Origin: Ursus arctos
Lineage: Eukaryota > Chordata > Mammalia > Carnivora > Ursidae
Length of the DNA stretch: 64,000 bases
NCBI RefSeq assembly: GCF_023065955.2
Contig: NW_026623008.1
Coordinates: 2,857,001-2,921,000, forward strand
Direction: 5' to 3'
Position numbers and translations under genes: made by a program. A model generated the notes under the pieces. The model did no database searches. It was given only the letters and a program-made list of their open reading frames with translations, and was not told the DNA's origin. Position 1 is the stretch's first letter; every line of letters begins with the position of its first letter. Positions 53,828 through 64,000 of the stretch are shown in pieces.

Positions 53828-54035
53828 TTCAGTGAGCGGGAACGAGGACGCGAAGAGGAGAGACAGGGTAGAATGCGCCGTGCCGTTGGAGGTCGCCTGA
53901 GCCCCGGCCGAGAGACGGTGCCGCTTCTCCTGTGCGGACCCCACACTCGCGAGGTACGTGCACACCGCGGTGCGTGTGCACGACCCGCCCGGAACTCGCC
54001 CGCCGGCGTCCACTGTCACACACGTGGGGAGTGTG
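53828..54035. other. CpG-dense cluster (orphan CpG island candidate)
   Basis: By my count about 27 CpGs in roughly 190 bases, the densest noncoding stretch that I noticed: CGAGGACGCGAAG, GCGCCGTGCCGTTGG, CACCGCGGTGCGTG and CCCGCCGGCGTCC. It includes GAG|GTACGTG (donor-like, GT at 53954). No ATG-led ORF here resembles a known protein. It could be an intragenic promoter, an alternative first exon, or merely unmethylated or GC-biased DNA. Confidence 0.4.
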
Positions 54036-54329
54036 GGGAGCAGTTCCGGCTCACCCGGCCTGAAGGCAGCCGAGTCTTGGAGACGAGAATGAAGTTGCTT
54101 GTCTGCCACCCCACACGCTCAGGGCGGCAGGGGAGCTGGGAGCCACTCAGCGGGGCCCGGGCTCACGGGTCCCCTGCTGCTGGGGGCAGACTGCGGCAGA
54201 CAGTCCCACCCAGGTGTGAAGTCTTCTTCGGCAGGGCCCTGGGGCCCAGACTGGCCAGGGCGTCTCCCCACCAGCAGGCAGCGGGGAGGAAGTTCTCTCC
54301 GATGGCACAGCTGTGCGTGTGGAGAGAGA

Positions 54330-54425
54330 AGGCTTTCTGGTGACTCTTCCTTTCCTTAGGAGGACACAAGTCCCGTTGGGTCAGGGCCCCACCCATAGGA
54401 CCTTGTTTATCCGGCTCTGTCCTTA
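54330..54425 (-). mobile_element. MLT1-like fragment, antisense
   Basis: CTTTCCTTAGGAGGACACAA GTCCCGTTGGGTCAGGGCCC CACCC resembles the CTTATAAGGACACCAGTCAT/GGGCCCACC block of antisense MLT1. A short, uncertain match. Confidence 0.5.
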
Positions 54426-55399
54426 AAGAGGGTGTGTTGGGTACTGCAGGGACACCATTCTGTCCTCAGTCCTGGGCGGAGAGAAAATGCACTCCAGTGC
54501 CTATGGCGGTGAAGAGAAGTGGGGGGCAGGCCATGGAACCCCGGAGCAGAGGCTGAGGCTGACTTGCTGAGTACATGTGTGTCTTTGGGGGGACGCCACT
54601 CCACGGCCTATAGCGGCACTCCCAGCAGTCCGCACTTGTGCACGTTCTGAACATGCCGATTCAGTATTCTGCCCCCCTCTTTGGTGGGGGACCTCAGCGA
54701 TTGTGGTTTGGGAAGATTTTCCCCAGGAGCCAGGAGAGGCTTGCAGTCTGCTTCCTGGAGCTGAGTGGGGCTTGTCATGGGGACTGGGTGCTGGCTGGGG
54801 TGGCAGGACTGGGAGCCACAGGACATTCCTGGTGGACGGTCTGGGTGGGAGGAGGAGCTCAGATTCCGTGTTTCCAAAGGTGGGTTTCAAAGCCTCGGTC
54901 AGCGCTGCTGCCTTCAGCGAGGATGAGAGAATTTGGATGAGAAGCGCGGAGGCGTGCCCTGAGCTGAAGCCGGGGGCTGGGCTTGTCTCCCCTGGGCATC
55001 TTCATGTCCGCTCCCCCCTGGAGCTGTCTGGACAGCACTGCCTGAGGCCGTCTGTTCCATGCTGAGCCGCTGCTTGGAGCTGGGGTCCACCTGCCCCAAC
55101 ACGCCGGTGGTCCTGCTAATGTGTGAATGCTGCGTGACGGCTCCCCACTTCGTCTGTCTGGGCCCTGAGCCAGGGCACCCAGAGAGCCAACCGGCCCCGG
55201 GTCCTGCCCCAGCTCCTGCCCTCTGTGCTTTCAGGGCTCCTGAGTGCGTCACCTCTGCTGCCGTCCCTCCCATGGCTGAGAAAAGTCGGCTCCCGTAATC
55301 AGTATTTCTTGCACGGCAGCATGGAGCAGGCACTCTCTGGTCACCCCCTCCCCTGGCTCGTGTGCCCCATGATCCCCACCTCCTGGTAGGGGCTTTGTG
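54426..55399. other. GC-rich unique sequence
   Basis: ORFs up to 168 codons on both strands without homology. No gene recognised. Confidence 0.45.
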
Positions 55400-55945
55400 A
55401 GATCTCCTCTTCTGGAGCATGAAGAGGGCCTGTCACTCGCTTCCAACCAGTAGAATATGGCAAAGCTGACGGTGACATCATCCTCTGGTACCTTCCGTCG
55501 TACAGACTCTGCTTTGCCAGCAGACTCACGCCAGAGACTCGCATGCTGGCCCAGGCAAAGCAGCTGCCACGTGGTGGGACAGCCTTTGAGAGGCCCACAG
55601 GCCAGGGCACTGCAGGCAGCCTCTGGGAGTGAGGACAGTCCCCCCCAGTGCCAGCTCGAAGCCATCGCTCTCAGTCTCATGGCCGCGAAGAAATGAAGTC
55701 TGGAATGACCTTGCAAATGGGCCCTTCTCTTGTTGGGCTTCCAGATGAGAACACGGCCCAGCCATGGGCAACACCAGGAGCCTCAGACTGTGGAGATCTC
55801 TGGCCCCCGCTGGACACCTCTGGCACCCGGGGTCTCTGAAAGCCCAAGGAGAGGACCCAGCAAAGCCACAGTGGGACTCCTGACCCATAGGAACTGACAT
55901 AATCAGGAGGTTTGAGCCTCTGAGCTTGTGGTCATTCATCACTCA
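55400..55945 (+). mobile_element. MLT1-type LTR, sense
   Basis: GTGAGATCTCCTCTTCTGGA, GGGACAGCCTTTGAGAGGCC CAC, CCAAGGAGAGGACCCAGCAA AGCC and ACTCCTGACCCATAGGAACT match older MLT1 subfamilies. The extreme 3' end is eroded. Confidence 0.7.
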
Positions 55946-56865
55946 GTGTAGACGACCACTACAGCCTGGAACCTAGGGAGTGCCAGCAAGCAGGCTTGAA
56001 TGAGTGAGCGATTGTAGGAGTGAGTGGTGGTCATGGGTGTGGGTCCAGGTGGGTGTGGATGGCTATGCCTTGCCCCCTACCCGGAGCCTGGGACCTAGTC
56101 CTCCTCTGACCCACCCTCCTGGCAGCTCTGTCATCAGCTCCCCATTGGAGCCAACCTCGCTGGGCCTGTCACTGGATGTGTGGGCTCTCAGGGTGTCCAC
56201 TGGCCCTCCAGCCCTGGCCGCAGACCCCCTGTTGGTCTTCCCGTAGCTCCAATGTTTGCAGAGCCCCCACCCCCACTCCTCCTTCAAGCCTGGGCCAGCA
56301 CAGCATGGTTGTGCTGTGTCCCAGGAAAGATCACTGAAATGATTTCTACATCAACACCAGAGATGGGTCATTAATGAATCAACTCAGCCACCGTGACTTC
56401 GCGCCCGTCCATCGCACCTTCCGTGAATGAATGCGCAAGCAGCCTGGCTCCCGGCCCAGATATTGACGGGTCCTCCCTGTGCTTGAGGCAGGGGAGCAGG
56501 TCAGAGCAGGAACAACCCTCGACAGGGCGTGTGTCCCCACGGGTGTCGCTACGCTGACCGAGACGCTCTGCCAGTCCAGCCGCAGGGGGCGGGCCGGGCC
56601 CTTGGGGTGAGAACCCCCTGCTCACAGGCTGCGTGCTCAGACCCCTCCCAGACAGCGCCCCTCAGGATGACCTCCTTGCCCCGGGGGTGCGCCTGTTTGC
56701 TGAGTCCCGGTATGGTACCCTGGGACGTCTGCTGGAGCCAGTGAGAGCTCCGCGCTCGCGGTGGGGGGTGTTTCTGTGCAGGGCCCCTGAGTCTCTCTGG
56801 GGCTGAACAACAGACATCTACTGTCCCCGTTCTGGGCCTGGGGTCCTAGAGAAGGTCCTTCTGAG
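55946..56865. other. Intronic sequence without a recognisable feature
   Basis: GC-rich with a small balanced patch at 56335-56400. No gene. Confidence 0.4.
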
Positions 56866-56869
56866 GCCA

Positions 56870-57150
56870 TGAGGCAGAGACGCTCCAGGCGTCTCCTTCT
56901 GTGGCCTCAGGGTTCCTGGGCTTGTGGGCGGCCGTCCCCTTCCTGTGTCCTCACGTGGTGCTCCCTGTGCACGTGCCTCTGTCCAAATTTCCCCTTTTCA
57001 TACGACATTGGTCGTGTTGGGTCAGGGCCTACTCTAAAGACCTCATTTTAACTTGATGACCCCCGTAAAGACCCACTTTCTAAGTCAAGTCCCCTTCTGA
57101 GGTCTGGGGGCTAGGAATTCAGCATATCTCGTGAGGGGGGCACAGTTCAA
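56870..57150 (-). mobile_element. MLT1-type LTR fragment, antisense (first of two)
   Basis: GTTGGGTCAGGGCCTACTCT AAAGACCTCATTTTAACTTG, AAAGACCCACTTTCTAAGTC, GGTCTGGGGGCTAGGAATTC and CACAGTTCAACCTCTCAC match the end of antisense MLT1. Confidence 0.75.
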
Positions 57151-57159
57151 CCTCTCACA

Positions 57160-57330
57160 CTTGTCATCGGGCTCAGGGCCCACCCCGATAATCCGGGACG
57201 ACGGCGTCTAGAGACCCTTAATGACATCTGCCAAGGCCCTGTTTACAAATATGGTCCATTCACGGGGTCTGGGCTGTAGGATGTTAGCACCTTAGTTGGG
57301 GGGGGGACAAAATTCAACCCTGGAAGCACC
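57160..57330 (-). mobile_element. MLT1-type LTR fragment, antisense (second of two)
   Basis: CAGGGCCCACCCCGATAATC CGGGACGACG, CTTAATGACATCTGCCAAGG, CCCTGTTTACAAATATGG and GACAAAATTCAACCCTGG repeat the same MLT1 interval just after the previous copy. Confidence 0.75.
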
Positions 57331-57649
57331 CCCCTTCTTTCCGCACCCCATTGCCAACCGAGCACAGCTCTTCTGTCTTGTCTCAGAGCAAAGAAATGCT
57401 GTCAGCAGGCAGCACCCACCCATGGGGCCCCCGGGAGCAAAGCCTGAGCCTGTGCGGGGAGGGCCTCTTCACCCACCCCAGGAGTTTCTGGAGTTTCCCC
57501 CGACCGCTCGTGGATCGTTGAACGTGGCATCTGAGCAGGAGATGGGGAAGGGGGAGGCAAGCCCGCTGCGTGTTGGTGGCAGAGGTTTCTTGTAAAGTTC
57601 GATGTTATTGTTAACTCTGGCTTCTGGGGGGAAATAACTCACGAGGCGC
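57331..57649. other. Intronic sequence without a recognisable feature
   Basis: No gene or confident repeat. Confidence 0.4.
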
Positions 57650-57830
57650 TGAAGGACAGTCCTAGACAGAGCAGCTCAGCACGGCCATTCCAGAAGCCAG
57701 ATTAATCTGCAGCACGCCGAGTCGGGTGCCCGAGGGGGAGGCGGCGGGCGGCGGGGAAGCGCTTACCTCCCCCTTGATCTTTTCTCATTTTTACAAATTT
57801 TAAAGAAAAGCAAAAACACAAGCCTCTACT
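57650..57830. other. Mixed GC/AT island, possible conserved element
   Basis: CCAGATTAATCTGCAGCACG carries the palindromic AGATTAATCT (paired homeodomain/bicoid-type sites). A GGCGGCGGGCGGCGGGG patch and the AT-rich CATTTTTACAAATTTTAAAG follow. Inferred only. Confidence 0.3.
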
Positions 57831-58364
57831 CCTCCTGGTGGGTTTGTCATGCGTGCCGATCGATTCCTGGAAGGCCTGCAGGCTTTCCCGCTCACCCAGA
57901 TCTCAGGAACGTTGAGGGCCCTCCGTCCGCTGCGGCTGGAGTGGCACCAAGAACCCAAGGCCTGCCTTTCAGGCCAGAGTCCAGGGGAGACACATCCCTC
58001 CTGGTGGGAAAACACCAGCTGTTTTGGTCCTTTGGCACCGAGCCTGCAGCTGCTGGGCTGGGGCAGCCCCGATCCCCGTGGAGACAAGCGTTTCTTGCAC
58101 ACCTGTCCGGTGCACAAGGAACAACAGACATCTCGAGCAACACTTGACACTCATCCCAACGCCCTCCTGCATTCAGTGCTTGAACAGCTCCCATCCTTGC
58201 CTGGCTGGATCAAACCTTGCCTGCACCCCTCATTCCCCCTAAGCTGAAAGCATGTCACTTCTCCCCTGGGTATCTTCTCTTAGTCTCACTCAGATTCAAC
58301 TCCCCAAATTAAAAAGAGATGGAGATTGCAAAAGCTTTTACCATGAGGACATTTTATTGGTTGC
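57831..58364. other. Intronic sequence without a recognisable feature
   Basis: ORFs up to 132 codons show no homology that I know; ends in an AT-rich stretch. Confidence 0.4.
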
Positions 58365-58384
58365 TTTTTTTTTTTTTTTTTTAA
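58365..58384. repeat. Poly-T tract
   Basis: A run of about 18-20 T. It could be the antisense poly-A tail of a retroposon on the minus strand, but no SINE body adjoins it on either side. Confidence 0.8.
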
Positions 58385-58479
58385 GTAACTGAAGAGCTGT
58401 CGCGCTTAGGCTCCTTCCAGGTGCCTCCATCTCCGAACCGTGCTACAACCCTTCTCTTTGCATTTTTAAGTGCCCCCAA

Positions 58480-58570
58480 AGAGTTAAGAAAAGTACAGAT
58501 CAGAGCATCCCATTGTTCATGTTAAATATATACAATTTTATTTGTTAATTATACCTCAATAAAAACGGTG
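58480..58570 (+). mobile_element. LINE-1 3' end fragment
   Basis: GTTCATGTTAAATATATACA, ATTTTATTTGTTAATTATAC and CTCAATAAAAACGGTGGG match the common mammalian L1 3' terminus, polyadenylation signal included, in sense orientation. Confidence 0.7.
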
Positions 58571-60895
58571 GGGGTGTGCAGAGACAGGTGCACATCCCAT
58601 AGGAAGAGGTAGGCAGGCAGGGGCCGTGGGGCTGGGCCAGGGTCAGCCCGCAGGGAAGGTGCCCATATGGTCAGCCATCAACAAGTCAGACTTGCAGGGC
58701 CAGCTTCAGAAGGAGAAAGAGGCAGGTGCTTTAAGGGTCTGTGGTGCCTTATTGAGGCCCCGGCAGAGCAAGCCCATTCTGACTTGGGGTGCTGTTTGCA
58801 CGGAGCCCCAGAAGGACAAGGGCCTCTGGGACAAAGGCAGAGACCCTCACACAGTGACCTTTTTGCCTGATAGTTTCTAGAGAAAAGCCAAAGTCATACT
58901 AGGCTCCTGGGAGGATTCCCTTCTCCCCCTTTGTTCCCAGTTCCATCTGTCCTGGGAGGCTGGGATCCCGTCACCAGCAGCTCTGCTGTCCTCCCCCTGC
59001 TGCCCATCCCCCAGCACCCCCCCAGAGGCCAGGGTGCCTCCCCCCTTGTCTCACTGTGACGGCCACAGAGTGGGGGCCCGGAGCCAACTTTGGAATGGCA
59101 GCAGGTGTACCTTTGGACGGAGAGGCTCCACCAGGAAGTGGAGTGGACACAAGTGTTTCACCCTTGGCGCCATCGAGCACATTTCCACGGGCCTCTGAGG
59201 GTCCAGGGATAAGCCTTCTGCCGGGCCCCCTGCTCAGAGAGCCCCTAACACACAGGGAGGGGGGTAGCTGCCTTCCCCAGAGAGCCTGAGCAGGGCCATG
59301 GGCAGCGGTAGGACCCCTGGCGTGTGAGCATACTGAGAACACTGTGCTGCAGGGAGCAGCCCACAGGTGCTGGAGAGACGCGGACCCACGCCCGCCCTGC
59401 AGTTCCGCCCCTGCTGGGCCTCAGCCCCCCCCGTCCCGGAGAGACCCAGGCCGGACCATACAGCCCAGCCTCTGTAATATGGGGTGACCCTTGGCACACA
59501 GATCAGGGGCTAGAATCTGACCTGGGCGCCCACCTGCGGCCCCCTCTGCTCCAGATTCCTGCAGATGAGCTGAAATAGGGTTCTGGACTCCTCTCTACCC
59601 AGCCGGCCGCCACAGGGCATATTAGCGTGGAGGACAACTGAAAAGCTATTAAGACACTTATTTCCACCTTGGGAATCTTCATGGAATTTCCTGGCCCCTG
59701 GCTGTGGGCCGCCCCCTCCCCAGTCTTTTCTCTCTGCTCCTGTGGAGGCCGGGAGGAGGCAGCAGGGCCCCCCCTGGGCTTGGCTCAGAGTTTCGGTTGA
59801 TTTACTTTTTATAGGAACAGTCTGCTCCCCCCCACACTGCCTGCACACCCTGGAGCTCAGATCACACGAGGGAAATGTGGGTCTGCACTTGCCCAAGGCC
59901 CCACCTGCCCTGAGAATCATCATGGCCAGATCCTGGGTCTGGAAGCAGGTTACAGGAAGAGGAAGCTGCCAAGAGTCCCATGGGCTCGCTCCTCTATTCT
60001 GTCCTCCATTCATCCAGCCAATAAAAATACACCCAGTGCTCAGGTCTGTGCTGGCGGCTGGGGCGTCCCCACCAGCAGGACGGCGCCGGCCCCTCGTCCT
60101 CATCAAGATGCAGCCAGTGGGAACCAAATGTAGCCAAACAGCTGCCTTTCCTGTTCCGAGAGTCCCTTTGATGCCGTTCTGGAAGAACGGAGCAAGGAAA
60201 ACGGACCCTGCCCCCGAGCACGGGGAATCCAGTGGGCGCGCCGTGGGGGGATGGTCTGGGGCGTCCTGACCCACCTGTGGCTGGTCCAAGATGAGCCCCT
60301 TCCCCCTCGGGTGGCAGGGGCAGGAGAAGGCCACTGTGACTTGTGCTATTTCCCAGAGACCAGAGAAAATTCTGGCATTATGATCTGCCCACACGCTGGC
60401 GTCTGTGTCAGAGCCAGAAATAGAACACGGAAGATTCTTGCTCTGATTTCTGTGCTCATAATTCTAGGGCAAGATGCCCTTACGAAATGTGGATCAAAGA
60501 TCTGGTGGGGGAGAGAGCGGGCTGCACGGAGCGGTTCACGCGAGGTCTGCGCCGTGCAAGCAGAGCCCTACCGCGCTCCAGTGAGCCGCGTTCCTAAGTG
60601 ATCACGTCCCAAGCCTTGACTCTGCTCAGCCCGGGGAAGACAGGAATGATTTGCACAAGTCCCCTTCAGTCATGACAATTCAAATCCAAATACAACACCA
60701 GAGCTCCTGAACCCCAAGACTTGTTCTGGGTGGGGGGGAAAGGCAGCAGCAGGTGCTGCACGCTTAGAAGAAAGGAGCACTCATCCCCCGAGCCCGGAAA
60801 ATGCAGGGCGGTCCAGTTTGTGACTCCTGCCCTCCTACTAAGGGTTCCCTCCGATGGCCAGGGTACTCCCCACGAGCCGGCTTCTGCGTGCTTCA
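58571..60895. other. Long intronic stretch, mostly unique
   Basis: Includes a 294-codon minus ORF (59510-60394) overlapped by a 175-codon + ORF, neither with known domains. 60340-60500 is balanced in composition (GCTCATAATTCTAGGGCAAG) and might be conserved. A small CpG-rich patch lies at 60520-60600. Confidence 0.45.
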
Positions 60896-61050
60896 CTTCA
60901 GTCAAATCTCCTATGCATGCAACACTGCGGGGACACCCGAATAATGTCCGGATGTTCCGCATTGGCAGAAACAGAAGCACAGAGAGGTTAAGTGATTTTC
61001 CCAAGGTCACACAGCCTGTAAAGGGTAGGATTGTGGTTTAAACCTACTTC
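60896..61050 (+). mobile_element. MIR, sense
   Basis: CAGAAACAGAAGCACAGAGA GGTTAAGTGA, TTTTCCCAAGGTCACACAGC CTGTAAAGG and a GATTGTGGTTTAAACC tail match MIR closely. Confidence 0.85.
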
Positions 61051-63039
61051 GGGGATGGTACTGTAGTGTGCTTCACGGCCCTGGCCTTTCTCTTTCAATC
61101 CTGGTCGCAACGCATTGGGGTGTATTGTATATTTATTTTTATTTCTTTTTAAGCTATTTTACAGATCAGGAAGGAGAGAACAAAAGAGATTAAGGTGTCT
61201 GAGCACCTGTGATGGAGCAGAAGGAGAGGTGGAACCGGGGGCAGCCTGGCCCCCAGGCCTGCCGTTCCCCAGCACCCGGAGGGAGCGCGCCCTCCCCCAG
61301 GGAGGCCTGGGTTCCCCACCCCCATCCAGACCCATCTGGCCTCCGTCACTCCCGCTTGCTCTTCTGCTACTTCCCCAGGAGGTGCCCGCCCTGGGGGAAC
61401 CCCATCATGGTGCTTAAGGATCTGATGCAAAGGGGGACGGAAGGTGTGTGAGAAGGGCAGGAAAGCCACCTGCACCCTGACATCACAGCACCCCCGAGGT
61501 CAGCATTGGGGAAACACCGTCTCTTCCCAGCAGCCTGGAGACCCAGCTGGACATCAGCCCGCGTGGGTGACCTTGCCACCATGTGATCTCAGACCACGTT
61601 GACTTGGGGCAGTGAGCCCCGTGGGCGATGCTGGGTGCGGTGCGTGAGCCGACTTTGTGGGTATCGTCGGAAAGAAAAAGAAGGCGGCCCCGAAGAGGAG
61701 CCCCCGATGACGCCGGGGCCAAGTTTGTACCCCCTTCTGTGCAGGGTTCCCAAGGTCCAGGGCTGTCCTCTGCTTCCAAGGCTGTGACAGCCTTCACACG
61801 TGGCCTCCCGGGACCCTCCTTGTCCACTGCTCTGCGGTCAGGCCCCCTCCTTCCCACAGCCTTGCCTCCCCTGTCCTGCTCCAGAGCCCCGACCACGAAC
61901 ATCCCCATCTTGCAAATCATTCCCAGTCCCCTGTGGCCAGAGGGAGTCCCTTCCTTCCCTCAATGGTCCTGACTGTGCCTCAGGCTCCTGGGCAGCCATG
62001 TGCCCTGGGGGTGCAGGCAGGGGACCAGTCTACACTTGGGATGCAGAGCTCAGGTGGGCTCCCCCTGGGTCCCTCCCAGGAGTCCGAGGGCTGGGCCAGG
62101 AGTGGGCCGAGGGCGAGGGCGGGCTCTCGTTGTGGACTGAGGCCTGGAGGTTCATGCTGTGCTGGTTGGTTTGTCTGCCCCCGGCAAGCAGTGCAGCCGC
62201 CTGCGACGGAGGGGATAAGCCTGCCAGACCGAGGCGACATGGCATGCATTGGGTAAATGGGGATTGCTGTCCAGTTTCGCACAGTTGGAAGAAAACAGGG
62301 TTATTTTAAGTTGTTTCTTGAGCGGAGCTTGTCCCTCTCCTACCTGTACTTACTGGTGGGGTGGTGGACAGAGCATCTGTGAGACTTGGGGGCGCTCATC
62401 AGAGCCCAGGCCCGGGCGGGGGTGGGGGCCCGGCAGGCAGAGCCCCGGGGCGGGCTGTGGGGAGCTCTGCTGCTCCCTGCCTCTGCTGAGCACCTTGGCC
62501 ATGCCCGCCTCTCCTCCATCAGCTCCTCATGTCTTGTACAGAAATGGAGCCGTATTGATCACCTGGCCGGGGTGGGCTAGGAGGGGCGGACGTGCTGTTT
62601 TCTCTTCACCCTGACTATCACACAGTGACAGGGATATGGCCGTCGGTTTGGGGATGCTGTGCCGGAGAGTCAGGGCTGGGATGCTGGGTCCCGACCTTCT
62701 GGGGCCCGTGTCCATGGGCTTAGGCATAACTAGGGAAACACCAGCTGCCTAGCCGTGCCCAGGGGCCAAAAGGGGAGCCGGGAACTCAAGAGTCAGGTGC
62801 CACTGGGATTCGGAGGTAACCTGGAGCCCCGCGTCACAGAGCTGGCTGAACTCCCGCCACCTGCGGGGTGCCCACCTGGGGACACAGAGCCTTTCGCTGG
62901 TGCCGGGGACAGAGTCTGCTCGTCCTCGAAGCTTCATTTCCTTCCTCACCCGATTCTTGTGACGTGCAGTGTCCTAAGTAGGATGACCCAGAGCTCGGTG
63001 ACTACCCCAGAGTAGAGGAAGGTCAAGGCCACATGGGGT
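61051..63039. other. Intronic sequence, little to report
   Basis: 61130-61205 (CTATTTTACAGATCAGGAAG GAG) may be another MIR remnant. The rest is GC-rich unique sequence with overlapping ORFs and no recognisable gene. Confidence 0.45.
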
Positions 63040-63150
63040 CGTAGAGGTCATTCATTCATTCATGTCTCAGATCATCACCGACCCACTACACGCAGGCCCT
63101 GGTGACGGCCTGGAAGTAACTGTTGTGAACCAGCCGGGGCTCTGTTCTCT
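63040..63150 (+). mobile_element. L2/MIR-like fragment
   Basis: GTCATTCATTCATTCATGTC and CACTACACGCAGGCCCTGGT resemble the ATTCATTCA/CTACTATGTGCCAGG block of L2. Confidence 0.5.
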
Positions 63151-63429
63151 TGAGCCAGTGGTTCAGGAAGGGTGGTGATGTGGAAATGCGCTCAAACCAG
63201 GGCCTAATTGCAAACTGCAGTGAGCAAGCTGGAGACATATGGAAGATTGCAGGAGAGCTTACAGGAGAGGTGTGCTGCTCTGACCGGGGAATCTGTGTGC
63301 TGGGAAAGGAAAAGAGCGGTTACAAGTTATTGGTAGGAGTGCAAAGGAAGAGCCCCACAGGCAGCATAGAACCTGGCCCCCAGGGCAGGATGTGGGCCCG
63401 AGGAGGAGTCTGGAGGCCCATGTAGTGGG

Positions 63430-63575
63430 TCAGAGTGTTTGGGGGGCAGGGCGTGCACAGGGGCAGTGTGCACGGGGGCAGGGTGTGATGTGCAAGGAGC
63501 AGGGTGTGCAGGGCACAGAGTGTGCACACGGGCAGAGTGTGCACGGGCTGTGGTGTGCAGGGGACAGAGGGGAAG
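63430..63575. repeat. Irregular GTGTGCA/GGGGCAG minisatellite
   Basis: Repeated GTGTGCACGGGGGCAGG-type units of varying length (about 17-30 bp). The Cys/Gly-rich + ORF and HTLPPCT-type minus ORF are artefacts. Confidence 0.8.
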
Positions 63576-64000
63576 AGTAAGGTGGGAGTGGGGTGGTGAG
63601 CGCCAGCACAGGGTGTTCAGCCCATGGGCAATGCTTCTGAGGCATCTAAAAACCAGGAGAAGCCCCTGGAAGGTCTGAGCTGCGGGAGAGACAGGTCTGA
63701 TTGCTGTTCTCAGGGTTTTCGCTGGCCGCTGTATTTCAAAGCAGCGTGGGCCCAGGGCAGCCTGCTGGGATCCAGGCAGGACCCACACGCAACCCTGTGA
63801 CACACAAGGGTCAACGGTGACGGAGGCCCCGGGGGAGGTCGGAGATGACGCTGAGGTCCTACCGAGCCGTGGGCTTGTGACATGGGGCATGCCTCTGCGT
63901 TTAGATGCGTCCAGGTACAGAGTTGAGACGTGGGGAGGGCACAGCTGTCTGTCCCCCTCTCTCACAGGGGACTAGATTTCCCTCTTCACCAGCATGCCTC
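63576..64000. other. Window end, intronic
   Basis: No gene, RNA or confident repeat. Confidence 0.4.

Larger units (their letters stand above)
40868..64000 (+). other. Presumed AJAP1 intron 2 (5' part)
   Basis: No exon encoding the transmembrane segment or the conserved cytoplasmic tail of AJAP1 was found, so the intron extends beyond the window end. It holds a CanSINE, MIR, L2, MLT1 and L1 fragments, a large trinucleotide array, a CpG-dense cluster and GC-rich unique sequence. Confidence 0.8.

Noticed and set aside
58365..58384. Minus-strand retroposed gene ending at the poly-T tract
   Set aside because: No SINE or gene-like body follows on either side, so I list the tract only as a homopolymer.
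1..64000. A phage-, plasmid- or defence-like gene system
   Set aside because: The DNA is mammalian intronic sequence; no clustered coding ORFs, no ribosome binding sites and no microbial gene families were recognised.

Overview
The window is vertebrate nuclear DNA, almost certainly from a caniform carnivore. It carries two low-divergence tRNA-Lys-type carnivore SINEs (CanSINE/SINEC) with intact target-site duplications at 3097-3290 (+) and 43799-43997 (-). Their sequence resembles the bear, seal and mustelid branch more than dog SINEC_Cf; a bear is my best guess, from memory of SINE consensus sequences. Older mammalian repeats are abundant: MIR, L2, MLT1 and MLT2 LTRs, MER20, MER5A and old LINE-1. 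There is no operon-like layout, no dense set of ORFs and no prokaryotic feature.

I can support one protein-coding segment: 40056-40867 (+), the large second exon of AJAP1 (adherens junctions associated protein 1, SHREW1). It has a branch-point-like sequence, a polypyrimidine tract and AG before it, and CAG|GTACAG after it. It encodes the signal-anchor/signal-peptide region and nearly all of the extracellular domain. The exon holding the first ten residues and the exons holding the transmembrane and cytoplasmic parts are not visible. I therefore read 1-40055 as intron 1 (possibly with more upstream sequence) and 40868-64000 as part of intron 2. All other long ORFs look like chance ORFs in GC-rich or tandemly repeated DNA.

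Layout. 1-9 kb: TG-rich start, a 22-copy 24-bp minisatellite, old L1, CanSINE, MLT1, a palindromic DNA transposon, a hAT-like element and an LTR-like repeat. 9-20 kb: L2, an MLT2 LTR nested in an MLT1 LTR, MIRs, G-rich minisatellites at 15.2-16.1 kb, an AT-rich conserved-element candidate at 16.7-17.1 kb, another MLT1. 20-40 kb: CCAT, GA, 20-bp and TG repeats, MER20, MLT1, old L1, then two large minisatellites (36.8-37.4 and 37.9-38.6 kb) with an AT-rich homeodomain-motif-rich island between them, and exon 2 at 40 kb. 40-64 kb: an AT-rich island at 42.4 kb, a CanSINE/MIR/700-bp trinucleotide array cluster at 43.8-44.9 kb, L2, MLT1 copies, an orphan CpG cluster at 53.8-54.0 kb, an L1 3' end and further MIR/L2.

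The GC-rich, minisatellite-rich character fits the subtelomeric setting of AJAP1 known in human (1p36.3). I found no new gene system. The most interesting leads are the candidate regulatory islands, the orphan CpG cluster, the paired furin-type motifs in the AJAP1 ectodomain and the unusually ordered minisatellites.
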